A stretch of 64,000 nt of DNA from Anarhynchus alexandrinus (GCA_008711295.1 VUYV01000212.1:1524762-1588761); one strand, 5' to 3'; numbered from the stretch's first letter, positions 14,648-29,259 are shown. Numbers and translations: made by a program. Notes: generated by a model from the sequence alone, not told the origin.

Positions 14648-14770
14648 TAAGCCAGGCTAGCTGGGTTCTAGAGCCTTCTTTGAGTTACTTAAACCTTATC
14701 TTTCTATAGAGATACCATCCAATATCCTCCTACAAAGCAGCTACATTATGGAAGATATACCTGCCCTCTG
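14648..14770 (+). mobile_element. Possible MIR-like SINE fragment
   Basis: The tract ctgggttctagagccttctt followed by tgagttacttaaaccttatc resembles the central part of MIR elements (tgggttctagtcc and acttaacctctctg). It is short and diverged. Confidence 0.3.
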
Positions 14771-17086
14771 TTGCTCGTTAAAACTCCCCTCTGCCAAAAC
14801 CTACTATGTCTCAGATCTGCTGCCGACACTAGCAAATGGGGACTCCCTAACATATTTCACTCAAACTGAGCCAAGCTAGACAGCTAAAATATTTTTAACT
14901 AGTTAAACTAACCTGGAAAGGGGTGGGTGAGCACAAACATGAGAAGTTCTGGGTCTGGTGTTTTTACTAACGGTCCTCTACTTCAGAGGGAACTTTCATG
15001 CTTCAAAAGCAGAACAATTACATTGGTTTAAGTTGCAGCATATATGGTATTCGTAGCTGTTACAGAATGAAATAAGGAAATTAAAACTGGTCTTTTATTG
15101 GATTTGGTTCTGTAGTTGATTACATACCTCACAAATTTTACTAATGCAGTTCAACAGATCAGCAAGTAAGTACTTAAAGGGGTACCTTGCAGCTGTACAC
15201 CCTTTTAACTAATAAAGATTGAGAGTAAAAATTACAACCCAAGAGATTTAGGTTTGCTTGAATTGTTTCAAAAAGAGAAACTGGAGAAGGAATTCACAGT
15301 CGTTGATTATTTAAGGATGGACCAACCATCTGACCGAAGGAACCGACTGCCCAGTACATTTATTGCTCGGGTGAGCATGACCTTGATCGTCAAAAGCCTG
15401 CATTTGTTTTGCTAAATACATTCTCCTACTTGACTGATGGGCTATAGTTTGGCCTCTCCTTAAACCAAAAGGGCTACACCTGAACTTCCAATTAAAGGGT
15501 AACAACTGGCAGATGTGAGGGAACATCTAGCAGGAGGCTGATGCTGAGCAGATGGGCCAGGGTGCAGCAACCTTTTCCATCAGTTTCCACCCACTGCTTT
15601 TGCAAAAGCGCATAATCATCGTGAGCCTGACACTACACTTCCTCAAGCCGCAGTACGATACTCCCTGCAGAGCGCTGGGCTGCTGTAGTCAAACTAATAG
15701 CAGAAGCACAGCTAACTAGAGCTTGTCTAGCTCTACGAGTCCACACCGCTGACTGCAGTTTAATGAGATACCAACTTTGACAGAGAAAACAGTTTAAGAA
15801 GTTTCCACTCTGAAATGTTTGTACTTGCACTGCACTGCAGCTAACTGTGATTTGTGCCAATGCCACCACCAGTAGAGCAGGACTGAAAATCAGGTCACTA
15901 CAATAATAACCTACGTTAGAAACAAGGCTTTTTCATATCATTTCAGTGATCTAGTTTAAGTACAGCCTGACAAACATTTGTTCCTGAACAAAGGCACAGA
16001 CAGGGAAATGTGGTGAGGGGGTAGGAAGAAGAGATGGGGGACTTCCCGTAGCTAGTCCCCTCTGTTTTGGTACTATGTCTTTAGATTTTCCTTTTCCTTC
16101 ATTAATTTGATATGGTCAAGAAAAAGATACTTCTCTCTACAAAAGCAAGAAAAGGTGGGGTACTGTTTCTCTCATGAAACTCATATATTCCTCCAGAGCT
16201 TGTCTTAAACACTGAATGCAAGATCTTGTATTTCATATTATATGTTTTGTACTACCTAAAAAACTAGATATCTTTTTATTTGTATAAACGTTCACAGTCC
16301 CTTTCTGGTTCCTGTTGTTACTATTAATGTTCCTGAGTCTAATTACACATTCTTTGAAAAATATTACATTCTAGCCAATTTTAATTTTTCATTTCATGAA
16401 AAACCTTTACATCCTCATGTTATGAAATACAGAATGTAATTTCCTGATGCATCTTCTCAGTACTCATCATTGTATTGTATTCTTTTATTATGCTCTTTCT
16501 TACTCTCCTCTCTTCTAGGAAGAAGAAATTCTTTCCTCATACGAGATTTTTTCCTACCTCCATACCACTGTCATGAGCTTTCTCTGTTCCCCAGATGGTT
16601 TTAGCAACACTACTGTTCCTCATCCCAGGCTTTCAAAAAGTGGAGTCTTGCCAGGGAAAAGCACTGAAAGCAAAGCGTCAGCTGACTTTTTTTGTATCCT
16701 TCCATGTAGGGCACAGATGGCCATGTTTTCTCAACCCCTCCCCTATTTCGGCTGAAGACCACAAATTCTCAGTTTATTTCTCCACAGCTCCACAGATGCA
16801 AATGTTATCAGAATCTCACTTTCTTTTCCACCACTTCAGATGGAAAATTCTCTACATTCTGATTGTATTACAAATACTTTATTCAGAACAAACTACCCAT
16901 CAAATTCAAATTTAGCAGCGTATTTTCACATATGATCTATAAATAAACTTTAGACAACAGTGAAACAACTCCAACAACACCATATCCTACCACATCTCTC
17001 AGCAGTACATTCTGTTGTATGGAAGTCCTGACCATCATTAGTTCACCTTACAGTAGGAACGAGTTGCAGTATTTCTTTGCAAAGCA

Positions 17087-17159
17087 ACTTCCAATCACAG
17101 ACTACCTCTTAATAAATTGAGTAAGAAACTTCCAATCACAGACTACCTCTTAATAAATT
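17087..17159. repeat. Tandem duplication, 32-base identity, 41-base period
   Basis: Bases 17087-17118 recur unchanged at 17128-17159 (starting acttccaatcacagactacc), with nine bases between the copies. The identity indicates a recent local duplication. Confidence 0.95.
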
Positions 17160-20100
17160 AAGAAACTCCCATCGCATTCAAACTTTTTTTCTCCCTCACC
17201 TATACTGAGCTTGTGATGAAATTTTTCCACATTAATCAAAATTTTTAATAAATTTTCAACAGCATCCCTCAGAACACCCGTTTCCAGGGAGTGCCCAGGC
17301 ACAGCTTTCGGAGAACAGACAAATAGAAGACAGACAGATTTAGTGAACACCTGTTAAATGGGGCAATGGCTCCAGCACAATTGTTTCCCACTTCATTTCA
17401 CACAGTAATAACTTTAATGTCCTCCATGGACTCGCTTTCAAACACCAGTTCTACAACATCAAACAACAAAAGAGCTGAAAGCAAATTTAATTGTCTACAT
17501 TGCTTCCAATCAACTTTTTGGGATAAAAGCAAATTTGCCCACCTTAGGGATTTTTTTTATTTTTTTTAAACTGTATATGCTCAAACTGTGTTATCATTTG
17601 GCTTTTTATAATCTTTCCCAACTGCATGTCATTCTCCTCCATGTTTTAATATTTATCTTGGCTATGATAAAATCTCTTACTCTATTAGAAAATCTGCACC
17701 TCTCATCACTCTCTTGAATGTCCATAGTTTTAGTTTAGGCTTTGTTTCCTTTTGACTCTTCTACATCCATCCTAGCTTTTTTGACTACTTAACCTCTTTG
17801 CTGTTTCATTTTACTCTAATTTAAAATATTTGTACTTTTTAGTTTTTCTCCTGCTCACCTTGTTTAGTCACAGACTTCACTAAGACAGATTCATTACAGA
17901 TAACTGTGCAGTGGTGTAATGATTAGCAAGTAATTTAAACTATTTTTAGAATGTGATAGGTTGGGTTTTTTCAAAATACGAGAGAATTATGCTAGAATTA
18001 TTTACTACCTTGAATTTTCTGAATTATAAGATTGGCAAATTTTGATCCCAGCTTCTTTGATTTTTCTTTTCCACAAAAGCAAAATCAGACAGACTGTCCA
18101 GGAAATCACATTCCATGATTCCATTAAGCCTTCTTTATTCAGGAAGACTGGCATCTATCACACTTTCAGAAATTATTTTAAATGCAAGCATGTGTGCATT
18201 TTTTTTTATTTTTTTTTAATTTTACTTTGCTTACAAACTTGAAGTCCAGAGTCTAGTTGTAATTTCAATAAAGTAACTTGTATGCAGAGTTTAGAGAGAC
18301 GGTAGGAATTGCAAACAAGATGTAATGAAAGTATTATTATGGAAAGAATAGATTTTACAAACTCTGCTTTCCCTTCCTATTTACGTATCTGGATTGGATA
18401 TAAATGAGATCAATACTTTTGGCTAACAATAATGATGCACTACCTATGTTACTGTTTTCATTGAAAAGGGAAAAAAATAGTCTCTTTACATCATCACATT
18501 TTTGGCTTTTACTATACATTAACTTTGTCCTACAGATGCACCTCTCCAACATATTCCATCACATATATTACCCAAACCCCATCTTCCAATGTTAGCATAT
18601 TTTGATGAGTTATGAAACCAAAACTGAATCTTTCAGCATTCTTAAGACACATTCTATTCAAAAGCATGGCTCAAGTTCACTTTTCATTACCTCCTTCGTA
18701 TTCTTGAATATATTTGACTTTCTTTGCATAGTAGTCTCCTTTACAAATTAAATCAATAAAAATTCTTATCTGAAAATTAGTAAAACCAATATTCCAACAT
18801 ACTTAGATTTAAATAAACATGAATTTATGGCCATATTTCTTAGATGGTACTTCAAAAAAATTAGTTATTCTTATACACACAGAAATTGCACACACAGAAA
18901 AATTACTCTACTTTTTTTTTATTCCCAGACTTTCAGAATCTTTTCTAATAGGCCATATATCACATTCCTTTAGAAATATTTCTTCCCTACTTTTCTAAAA
19001 TGTCTTATATTGAATGATCCTTTTATTTCCCCTCTAGAACACCCACAGATTAGGTTTTCACTTGCACTGATTTCACCAAAGTGCAGTTATGCTGCCATTA
19101 CTATTGTCAATCCAGACTTATCTTCAAATGAGATCTGGATAAGGTGCTTAAAAATATGTAACGAAGGTCTGATTAGCCTCCCTTTCTATGCTAATAATCA
19201 GATCTGTACATGATATAATAAAATTAAAAGACTGCTAACAATTATCCAGTATTTCTTGATTCTAGCCCACACACAAGTATTTCTGTGTAAAAGACAATGG
19301 AAGTTCTAACTTTTAGGAAGTAATTCTAACAGAGCAAAAAATCCTGCAGGGACAAACACAGATCCTGAAGTTGTTACCCATGTGGCTGAGTTGGTAGGAA
19401 AAGCGTGTAAGTGGCACAGTAACACAATTATACCAATACACCACTTAGTTCAGGTACAAAACAAACAGGTTTAAGCCAATGTTGGTATTCTACATGGACA
19501 AATTGAAAGGGAAAACCAGACAATCACTAGAACTGCACACTGCGGTCACAGAAGCATGTTTTTGAGGAAAGAAGGAATCCTGCTGCTCAGATTTACACAC
19601 CGTCCAACATTTTTTCAACTGTTTAACAGACTTTCTGTGCTCCTCTGCCGTTAAGTACCTACCTGCCTGGTGCAGCGCTTGTGCTTCCCAGGACTGCCTT
19701 GTTTTCATAGATGAGGATAAAAATTATGTGTTAAACATTATCAAACTTTTAAATACATGAAGTTCAATATGCCGGCAGGCTGGACCTTTCACACCCAACT
19801 TTGCTGAAGAATAATATTCCTGACAACTTTCTGGATTAGACTGTTAAGTTTCTGAGACTTCTATGAATGGAAATATATATTTTGTCTGATACAAGGTACC
19901 TTACCGCCTGCATAAACCTTTTTCCATTGTCACAGCTTGAAACCAACATAAAATGAATGCAGCATAGTGTTTTAAGATGCATCATCAATACTTATGTTTA
20001 AACATATACATATTTTAGATGCATTACACACACGTGGCACAGAAATACAAGTAAAAAAAAATAAAGCAAGGCTACAGATTACTTTCCAACCTACTTTTTC

Positions 20101-22939
20101 TATTATAAATTTATGAAAGTGATTTTTTTAAAAAATTAAAATGCTTGTAAAGTTAATAGATATCCTCCTTTCAGAGGATATTGTATAAATCTTATACTGT
20201 ATATAGACTATAATTTCCAAAGAGAAGCCACAAGAAATCACCAAACATCAGAAATACAAATGGAAGTAACACTTCAATTGCATACATATTTAGTGAGTAA
20301 AGAGTTTGAAAGAACGGGTATCAAAACTCTTCTCCTTTTTCACCATGATCCATCATTTCTCTTCTAGATGAACATATATCTAACACGCCAACAGAACCAT
20401 CCAGAGGAGCCCGAGTTGAGTGAAGAGTTCACAGAGCTATGAGTTTCCTTCTCCTCCATTCTACACTCAAATACTGTAAACATTTCAGCTCAGCTCAGAT
20501 TGCCAGAAGCATCTTCATCACGCAGCGCACACAGACCAATCTGCATTCTAGATTTTGAGGACTACATCCAATCCTGCTTAAACTCCAATTTCGAAGTAGA
20601 TGCTGCACAGATAACAACTCTGATGTTGATAGTTAATTTGGTTTTCATTTTAGCCTCTTCCTGCTCTCTAATGTTTTTAACATATTTAACGAGTAAGCTA
20701 TTACCAGCAATATATGACCAATAATCTAGCAATCTATTACTAGTAATCTGTACGTGGGAGCCTTAATTCATACAGTTTGTATCCATGTTATTTTCTACAG
20801 CACTTGTTGTAACGCCTTTGTAAATACACAGCTATGGAACCAGTAAAAATACCATGGAGAGATTTTTCCAAGATAATACGAAAAATCCAGTACATTCCCA
20901 GTTACACGCACTGCCTTAACTGCTGCTTCAATATCTTTATTTGACTATTAGCAATAGTTTTAATAGATTGAAAGTAGCATGATGTTCTTGAAACCAACTT
21001 TTGGGTTTTTTCATCCATTCACTTTCCATGGATAGGAGAGAGTGAAGACTCACAAAGACTGCAGTTCTGAGTACTCTTGGTGTGTTAGTTGGCAGGGACC
21101 ATTGCTTTTTCAGTGTTTTCTGCTGTAAGGTGAAGTAGCCTGTGCTAAAATGTAATGCACCATATCGACCGATAATGATCCTCTAATTCTCATTGTAGAT
21201 CTTTCTTACTAACCGGTGGTTCTTAATGCTGATTCATTTTGCTCCACTAAAATTTGCATTAGGGTGAATGGCTGGCCCACCCTTCCTCTCCATTTTACTT
21301 ATCATGCTAGGATAAATTTTGTGTATAGTACTTTTATGTATTTAAGTATTTCATTTGTTTCAGAAAGTGTCCTAGCTTCCAATCACTACATTTTCAATTA
21401 TTTGAAAATTGGATTTCGAAACTTTCAATCCAGCACAGTAATCTCATCACTTTTCTAATTTGTCTTGCATTTTCCCCAGCATTGAATCAAATAGATAAAC
21501 CACTAATCATGAAAGGACTAACTATGCAATAAAGCACTAAAATACTTAAACTGAGATATATTGGGGAAAGCTGTCTTGACAGACCTCAACAACTTTATTA
21601 TCATTGAAGCAATCTAATTCTCAAAAAGCTGAGGCTCATCAAAGCTGTGTGAAATTTAGTTAATACAAGTTGATTAATAGTTTTAAATTAATTCTTACCT
21701 ATTCAGACATTCAACCTTCAATGACAGGACAAAATAGACCACTTTACCATTTAGAACAAACAGCACCGCCTTATTGGGAATTTTAGCTATTCCTAACTAC
21801 CAGTGGGAAGTATGGGACTTTTCCTTGGGTTGCACCTGGTCTTTGTGAATGTCTTACTTTGTCGTGCATGGTAAGGAGGGCATTGAAAACTTCTGTCAGC
21901 TTTAATGGAGTAATTATCACTAACGTCAACAAGTGAATTTAAATTTCTAAACCAGAAAACTATTCTAAAGGAGGGCAGCTAACATAACTAAGACTGCGAA
22001 GTCAACAAAAGACCCCAGAAAAATCTAAGTTTAAAAGGTTATGTCTATTTCAGTCTCTGACAACTATTGCTATAGTTTTTGTTTAATATTTCTGTATCCA
22101 AACAACATCTGAACACCTGTCTCTTTATACTCTTCCCTTCCCAGTTTACTTCCCATTGCTTTTTCCTGTAGGTCTCTCAGAAGCATGGGAAAACCAAAAA
22201 AAATGTTGGGTATTTTCTTTTTATTAGATATCAGATCAAGTTAGCATTCTCCCCTTTGCTCACATACTAATGCCCTAAAGATATCACAATTTTGAAATAA
22301 TCAAGTAAGGATGCAATAGTATATTGCATTTGGGATGTTTTTGTTTTGTTGGGAGCGGGGAGGAATTATAGTTTTATCTCATTTAAAATTCTGTGGGGTT
22401 TTTACTTAAGCTAATATAATTCTTATTACATGGACACACACATATATCAAATTATGGAATTATACAGTGATACAAATACTGTTCACTGCATCTGTGTAAA
22501 CTGAAAAATATTTTCAGATATCTTAGCAGTTATTCTATGGCACTAAATATAATACACAGCTTTAGAGGTATATAATAAGGTTTCAGAATGGTAAAAACAC
22601 TTTTCCATCAAACTGTAGACTGCCTCCGAGAAAAATATCCTACCCCCCACTTCCCACTGATTTGTGCTATTGTAAAATACTGGGCTATCACAAACTAATA
22701 CAAAGTACTGACTACATGCAGAAGCAAATACATGCATTTTACACTACTTTGTATTGCTTAGAATGACATCCTGATGCTATCATTTAGCTCATCATGACAT
22801 TCCATCAATCAAAACCCAGTTTTAATTATACACCATCCTGCTTTTTCTCTCAGAGCAAACACAGAGGACGTGCAACGGTCTATTTCAATTAAAATACATA
22901 CTTTATAGAATTAAAAATAGGTTGAGAATCACTTTTAAA

Positions 22940-23340
22940 TCAGCTCTCAGCCTGTCAATTAATGCTCTGAACCCCTGCTATTGACCCAGTACTGTACAAG
23001 CTGTTATTATGCACTGTCCTACATATCATCTGTTCCCCGCGCTGGTCTGTTCCAGAAAGACAGACAGCTGCAACAGTATATCCCTGTTCAACCTGAGGAC
23101 CATCTGACTTTAATTGTAGCACACAGCTTGATGTGGGTCTGGTTATGAGAAGCCAAAGTATCACACTGTAATAATCTGGAAAAGCAGAAACCTGCCAACA
23201 CAAGGCTGCAAACAGGGGCTTGGGCTGTCTGGCTGGCTGACGGGCTGCAAGAAATATGATTAATGAGCAAGGTATAATGATATCAGGAACCCGATTAGCA
23301 CCACAAAAAGGTCACAGATCAAAGTAGTATGCATTTCATG
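22940..23340. promoter_or_regulatory. Candidate conserved non-coding element
   Basis: This repeat-free stretch has balanced composition and clustered transcription-factor-like motifs: tcaattaatgctctg (22955), atgattaatgagcaagg (23257) and aggtcacagatcaaag (23309), the last combining a nuclear-receptor half site with a TCF/LEF-type ATCAAAG. The appearance fits vertebrate intronic enhancers. Conservation itself cannot be seen here. Confidence 0.3.
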
Positions 23341-26336
23341 AGCTCCAATCATTGTGTAAGATCTGTGGACTTAAAGAGGTAAACTGAAACGCAAAGAGAA
23401 AAAATATCTGTGTGTGATAGCTTACAAAATGAGCACTTCAGATACTATAATCACTATTTTGTCTGAACCAGGAAGCAGTAAGGAAATATCAACTGAATGA
23501 ATCAGTCCATGCCATACTGTAGCATGATTTTTTTGATAGTATTTGTGAGGAACTAAGCTTTAAGCATTCTTCCTAAACACACCTATTCTACTTAAAAATA
23601 AAATTATGCTGCTTTGATGCTGATGGTATCCAATCCACTAAGTATTAACAAGAAAAAGCAATTTAAAATTTGCATGTAATTTTCTCAGTTGTATTCCACT
23701 ACAGAAACAGCAGATTACAGAGGGCATCATCCCTACCAGCACTAACAAGGCCACCACCACCACGATGAGGTTAACTATGTCACACAGAAGCAGTTAATGC
23801 AATTCATTGGCACAGAGGTTTAAATTTAATGCTACCAGACTGACCAAAACTTGATACCAGAATTCTAGCAACAGTATCAGGGACCCTACAATGTCACCAG
23901 AAGGGATGATGTCTGACACACCTTAATATACCGTCACTTGCTAAATAATTTCTTACTTTCATAATTAATTTAAGCCTTAAAAAAATGCTGTTCTGTCCAA
24001 TTATGCGATACTTGAAAATTGCATTTTCCTGTGAAAGTTCTTTGTTTTGAAAAACTCTAATTTATGGCAACTTTTGCACGTTCTTTCAGTACACCATTTG
24101 ACAAGTGGTACTGCAAGGTCTGCTTTCACAGCCGAAGTTAAGAAGCCAAGCAGATTATTAGCCAACTCTTTTTGATTAAAATAGTTTCAAAAGTCACAGC
24201 CACTAACGAGTAATTACTCAGGGAAAAAGGTACATGAGAAGGAAACATTAATTATATTTAGATAATAAATATGGTATTTCAGTTTCATAAGAAATGCTGA
24301 GTGAAATTAAGGAAATAAAGCAATTTTAATCTTCATCATTCAAATATAAAAAAGTTAACATACTGCTGTTTTCACATTACTTTTTCTTGAAAGGAAAGGT
24401 TTGGATATGTAACAAACACTTCCCTCATTCTGGAGTGTTCTGAACTTCTTTTTTTCAGGGTTTAACAAAATAAAGATGCACTTATTGTAGATTGCAGATA
24501 AAAATAAAAAAAAAATACATTTGGAATATGGAATGAGATCATTACTCTCTAAGAGAAGACTTTAAAGGGATTTTACATTTTGTGCCCAAGAGTTTAACAG
24601 CAATAATCGAAAAGCAGCTGCTTCCTGCTGATGAAGCACTTCACCCTGAGAATACACCACAAGTGAGAGATATCAAAGAGCGCTGCAAGAAAGCCAGACA
24701 CTAGTAGCAAAGGCTTTGGGAAAAGATGGAAGGATGAGGGAAGGGTAGGTCAGAGCATACAGAGAGGTGAGGGTGAGAAAAACCTGGCACTGAGGCTAGA
24801 AAGGAGGAAAAGAAAATGAAGAGCTAAAATCTTAGAAGAGGAGACGGAGAACAACTTCTCAGTGGGGAAAGCCAGATCCGTAATTAACAGAATGAGAACT
24901 ATATTTTATGCAAAAGCTAAAATACCACAGTTGTGAGAGATCAAGGCCACAAGCTGCCTTTGACAAGTCTGCTTAAGAACACAGCTTTTCATTTCTCAGG
25001 TTATCCTGAATCACTAACGCACGCCAAGCTCAAAAAGGTGTCAGGCTACCTCCCGAACCTATTACCTATCAGCACAACTGTAAGATCAAAAGTTGTGTTT
25101 GAATATGGCTTGCCAAGTAGTCCTGCTAAATGTTAGTGTATTTCATACCTCGTTTAAATAAAATTTGCACATACCTCTATACGAAGCAAAACACTAAATT
25201 CACCTAACATAATTTGTGATTATTACGGTGTACCCTACAACTGCCTGCAGAAATCTAGGCCAAATAACATTTCTGAAGACCATGGTATCACGTCACCAGT
25301 AAAAGTGCAGTGTAAAGCATTCTGATAACTTATAAATCACAGATTTCTTCTCACGTGACTGTTCTGAAATTTTATGAATATGAGGTCTGATGTTCTGCCA
25401 ACAACAGAACTTTCTCAATTCCCATTTTTTAACTAAGGAATATCAGGATGTTATCAAGTCTAAGCCTGGTATCTGAAAAGTTTTTGAGAGTTTCCATGCC
25501 TTAATTCAGTATTTCCCAGTTAGCTGGCTACCACATGAAAACTGCAGCCTCATTTTTCAAGATTCATTAAAAAAAAAGCTTCTCTATTTTATTTATTTTA
25601 GAGTGCCACTGATGCAGAATCCTTTCATTTTGAGAAGAGTCTAATGTAACAGCTTTGAGAATGTGCTGAAATACCAACAATGGTACTGTAACAGCTATTC
25701 TGTAATTCATTACACTGCCCGGGGGGCACAGTGAAGACAGGCACTGCTAACAACAGGATTTTCCAAAACAGGGAAGAGAACACTAATGCAGGTTTGGAGA
25801 ATGAAGCAGGCAAAGGAGAATTTAGTTTTATTTTCTTGTAAAAACTACTCTGAAAAATATAAATATAATGGAAGAAATGGAAGAGGGGGCAGAAGATTTA
25901 AAATGAAACCTTCTTTCCTGAGGCGTTCACTGATCTTTGGAGTTAAATAGATACTAAAATTAAAACACCCTGAAATTCCATTTAAGTAATCAGAGTGAAA
26001 AATATTTCTATGATTAAACAAGCTTTTTCAAGTCTTCTGTAAAGTGATGATTTTATTAGCTCTTTAGAACCACAAGAGCTGACATACAAATAGGGTAAGA
26101 TCTCCTGCGTATTTAGACCACACTCAAACTTTTTTGAGCTGTTCTAAAGATCAAGCAATACTATATGTCTTTTTTTCTTCCTAGACTTGTAAATCTAACA
26201 TTTCTTCAGATTATTTCAGCCATAGTCCTACGTGAATTATACACAGCTATATATTGCAAGCAAAGATCCAAACTATTCCAGAAGAATCTTGCAAGACAAA
26301 TGTTACTCGACAGACAATAGAAGATAGCCATCTTAC

Positions 26337-26489
26337 CAGTCTGTTTATGCGAACAAATTCTTCTGGGGTTTTGGCCCATGGTGGAAGTTCAACATCAGAC
26401 ACAACTGTTCCATCATCCATCACTCCCAGATTGTAATTGTTGCTGTTGACAAATATCTCTGGGAGGTAATAGAATTCAGGAATCAATTC
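26337..26489 (-). CDS. LRBA: LRBA BEACH-domain exon (fourth in window)
   Basis: This 153-base exon encodes 51 residues and begins and ends on codon boundaries. It runs from ELIPEFYYLPEIFVNSNNYN through EEFVRINRL. The acceptor is CTACAG|GAA (AG at 26491-26490) and the donor is CTG|GTAAGA (GT at 26336-26335). E-L-I-P-E-F-Y-Y-L-P-E and the later LPPWAK are near-invariant BEACH motifs. GVMDDGTVVSDVELPPWAK matches LRBA, while NBEA as I recall reads GVREDEVVVNDVDLPPWAK. The next expected exon (beginning near A-L-E-S-E-F-V-S-C with the W-I-D-L-I-F-G-Y-K motif) was not found in the remaining 26.3 kb, so it presumably lies below base 1. Confidence 0.95.
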
Positions 26490-29259
26490 CTGTAGATAAA
26501 TGAAAAACAATGCCGCGTTATAAATTCTGTCAGAGGATGCACTTTGTCAGGTTAAAAAAATAATTATTAGAATGGCATTAGGCAAAGAGAATATACAAAA
26601 TCTTCCCACAGACATCCCTCTCCCTCCCTAGAAGAAGGAAATCGCCTCTTTCATACTTTCTAAAATTTGAACCTTTAAATATCATTAATCCTTATCATGC
26701 TTTTAACACGACAAAGAACTAAGACACAACAGGCCATAAAACAAAAAAGTCAGAACATTGGCTTTGATTGCACAATATGCGCAGAGAAACTTATAAAACT
26801 AAAGTAATGAACATCACATGGTACAAATAATATTTAGTGGAAAGCAACAGAGAACCAAGGATGTTAGGAAGTTGGGGGAAACTCCTTCTTTCACATTTTA
26901 ATACAATCCACATTTTAAAGTTCTAATGCACAAATGGAAGTCTGTAGTTTGGGTGAAAGTAGCGCCATATGTATTAATTAAAAGATGTAAAACCCAGTTA
27001 TATTCTTATTCTCTCTGAATTAAAGGGTGTGAAAACTTAATGTTTAGGCTATTACCTAAGATCATTCCATGCCCCCAAATATTTTTTTTCGTAAATTCTA
27101 AAATTCCTGGAGTTCTACCACATGTTCAGAAACAAACCACACGGTCAAAGATGAATCAAGTCAATATTTTCCTTTCATGGAAAGGTCGTTAACTCAATTA
27201 TGTGTCCAGGGAAGAATCATGCATAATTTCTCACACACACAAGAGAAAAAAAGGAAGGAATTTCACATGGTTACAAGGTCTGTGTACACAGTAAATTCCT
27301 TGTGGGGACCATCACCGCTTTAAACAAGCGTGCTCTACAGGCCTGTGCTGAGCAGGGCTGGAACGCGGCATTTAACACCTCCACGGCTGGCCCGCCCCAG
27401 CCCTTCTGCAGGCACAGCCCGCTACGCCAAACACAGTTGAGGAAAAAATGCAAGCACATACAGCAAGGGAACCTTAATTTCCAAGTCTTATGAGAAAAAC
27501 TAGTATTAATGGCTAAACAAAGAATTTTTTAAAGCAGAAAATGGTACATTCTAGTTCAGAATTGAACACCACAGGCTTGGAAGCAAAATTAAGCTCAAAA
27601 CCCTAAGGATTTTCTCCTGGATAAGAAGAGTGTTTCCCTGTTCTGCAAACAGACGTGCAACTTTATAAATTGTCATTTATTTCGTGAAATATGCACTAGG
27701 ATATACATAAACATATCTAAGTTAATGTGATTAGAACTTTGTTTACACACTTTTATAAATGTCTGAAAAGTCTTGGCATAACACCTAATAGAAAAAGCCT
27801 ATTAAGACATAACATATATATATTTCCACACTTAATATATTTTAAAGGTGCTTTTTTGTGTGGAACTTGATGTTGAGACTTAAATACACCCAATAAACCT
27901 GGCAATTTGATGGATTTAGAAAAATTGAGCCACTAAATTAGAGAATTTACTTCCTTTGTAAAGAAAGGATCAATACGTGTAATTGCTTCAGGAAGTGTAT
28001 TTCATAGCAAATGACTGGTGTAAAATTGGTCTTCCATACAGCAAATGCAAACTGCATGCCACTTAAGAAGTAGGGAAAAAAAAAAAAAGCAGACTGCCCC
28101 ACTGGCTTTGTCTACAGTGGGTGTAGTATGTAGCTATGTCAGAAGCTCAGTAGATCAGATCTGAAACCCAGTCTTGACATGGGTCAATGGATCAGTGGTC
28201 TCCCAGATAGCCCCTCAGGGCCAGCTATGGCATGAGCAGCTTTCCAAATGGCTGAGTGCAACAGGGAGGTCATCAGATTGCGGACAAGGTCAATCCGAAG
28301 TAGCCAGGGCAAAGACAGGAAAGATCAAGCAGGAATTAAGCTATTATCACCTCCATCCTTGTGTGAAACACTGCTTGGCTTTGAATTGTACATCTTTTTG
28401 TTTACAGTCACCTTAATTAACTAGGCAGGGTAAAAACGTGCTTCTGTACCAAGTGCTTGACAAGTACTTGATAAAAAGAGATTTGAAACTATTTAATTGG
28501 GTAAGTGAAAGAACAGGAATGTAGCAAGGATAAAAGTTTGGCAAAAAGAAAGTTTCTGTAGTTTTTATCATCACAGACAGAAACTACAAAGAAAAAGCAG
28601 AGACACTGGGCTATTAATTCGATAGCAGCATGCACCACAAATATGAAACCATACCATGATTCTGAATACTTAAAACATAAGCTCATTACATATGTTACTG
28701 ATGTTTTGGGGTTGTTTTTTATATATATCTGTACAGCTATTCATTAGTTTCTTTCAAGATCTGAAAACATTTGGCTTCTAGAACACACATTGTTTTCATT
28801 AGATTACACAGAAACAATATGCTGCCTGGAAACTTAAAAAAATTATCAGTAACTTCTGTTAGTTTGACTATTAGAAACTTTTCATAAAACATTATTCCAT
28901 TACTCCAGAAATGAGTTTTCAGAAAGTTTTTCACTGTCACCATAATGATACATTTTTACAGAAGGTGCTTCTTTATAATCTGATTTTCTTATCTTGACCA
29001 TGTGCCAGCAGCTTTACACATGGGAAAAAGGAGTGCAAACAGATACATTGGGCTATTCTAATTGAATAGTATTTAGTGCCATTTTTCAATGGCTTTATGC
29101 AGGTGAAAATGACAACATTAGTTAAAAGCCAACAGTTTTTCCTAAAAGGAGCAAATAAACCTGGTAATAAAATACTTAATTTTTATCAAGTTTACAAATA
29201 TTCTTCATGTATTTGGTAACTGCAGTCCTTAACAGTCCTTCTCAATTCTATTTGTGGGG

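Larger units (their letters stand above)
1..26336 (-). other. LRBA: LRBA intron following the fourth exon (incomplete)
   Basis: This is at least 26.3 kb of intron with no exon that I could recognise on either strand. It is AT-rich and holds remarkably few identifiable transposons: a MIR-like SINE scrap near 10.64 kb, a weaker one near 14.65 kb, and a possible hAT fragment at 8.94 kb. Slightly GC-richer, CpG-bearing patches occur at about 5.85-6.1 and 7.76-8.15 kb. The bases from about 16.2 to 18.2 kb are pyrimidine-rich on the plus strand, which may mark an eroded antisense LINE that I cannot identify. Open frames here are short and lack recognisable domains. Confidence 0.85.

Noticed and set aside
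16250..18200. Pyrimidine-rich stretch as an antisense LINE
   Set aside because: The strand bias resembles that of the confirmed old LINE at 41-43 kb, but I could not match an ordered series of family blocks, so no element was called.
19376..19455. tRNA-like A box (tggctgagttgg at 19383-19394)
   Set aside because: It matches the A-box consensus, but no B box lies at the right distance and the acceptor-stem ends do not pair, so neither a tRNA gene nor a clear tRNA-derived SINE is supported.
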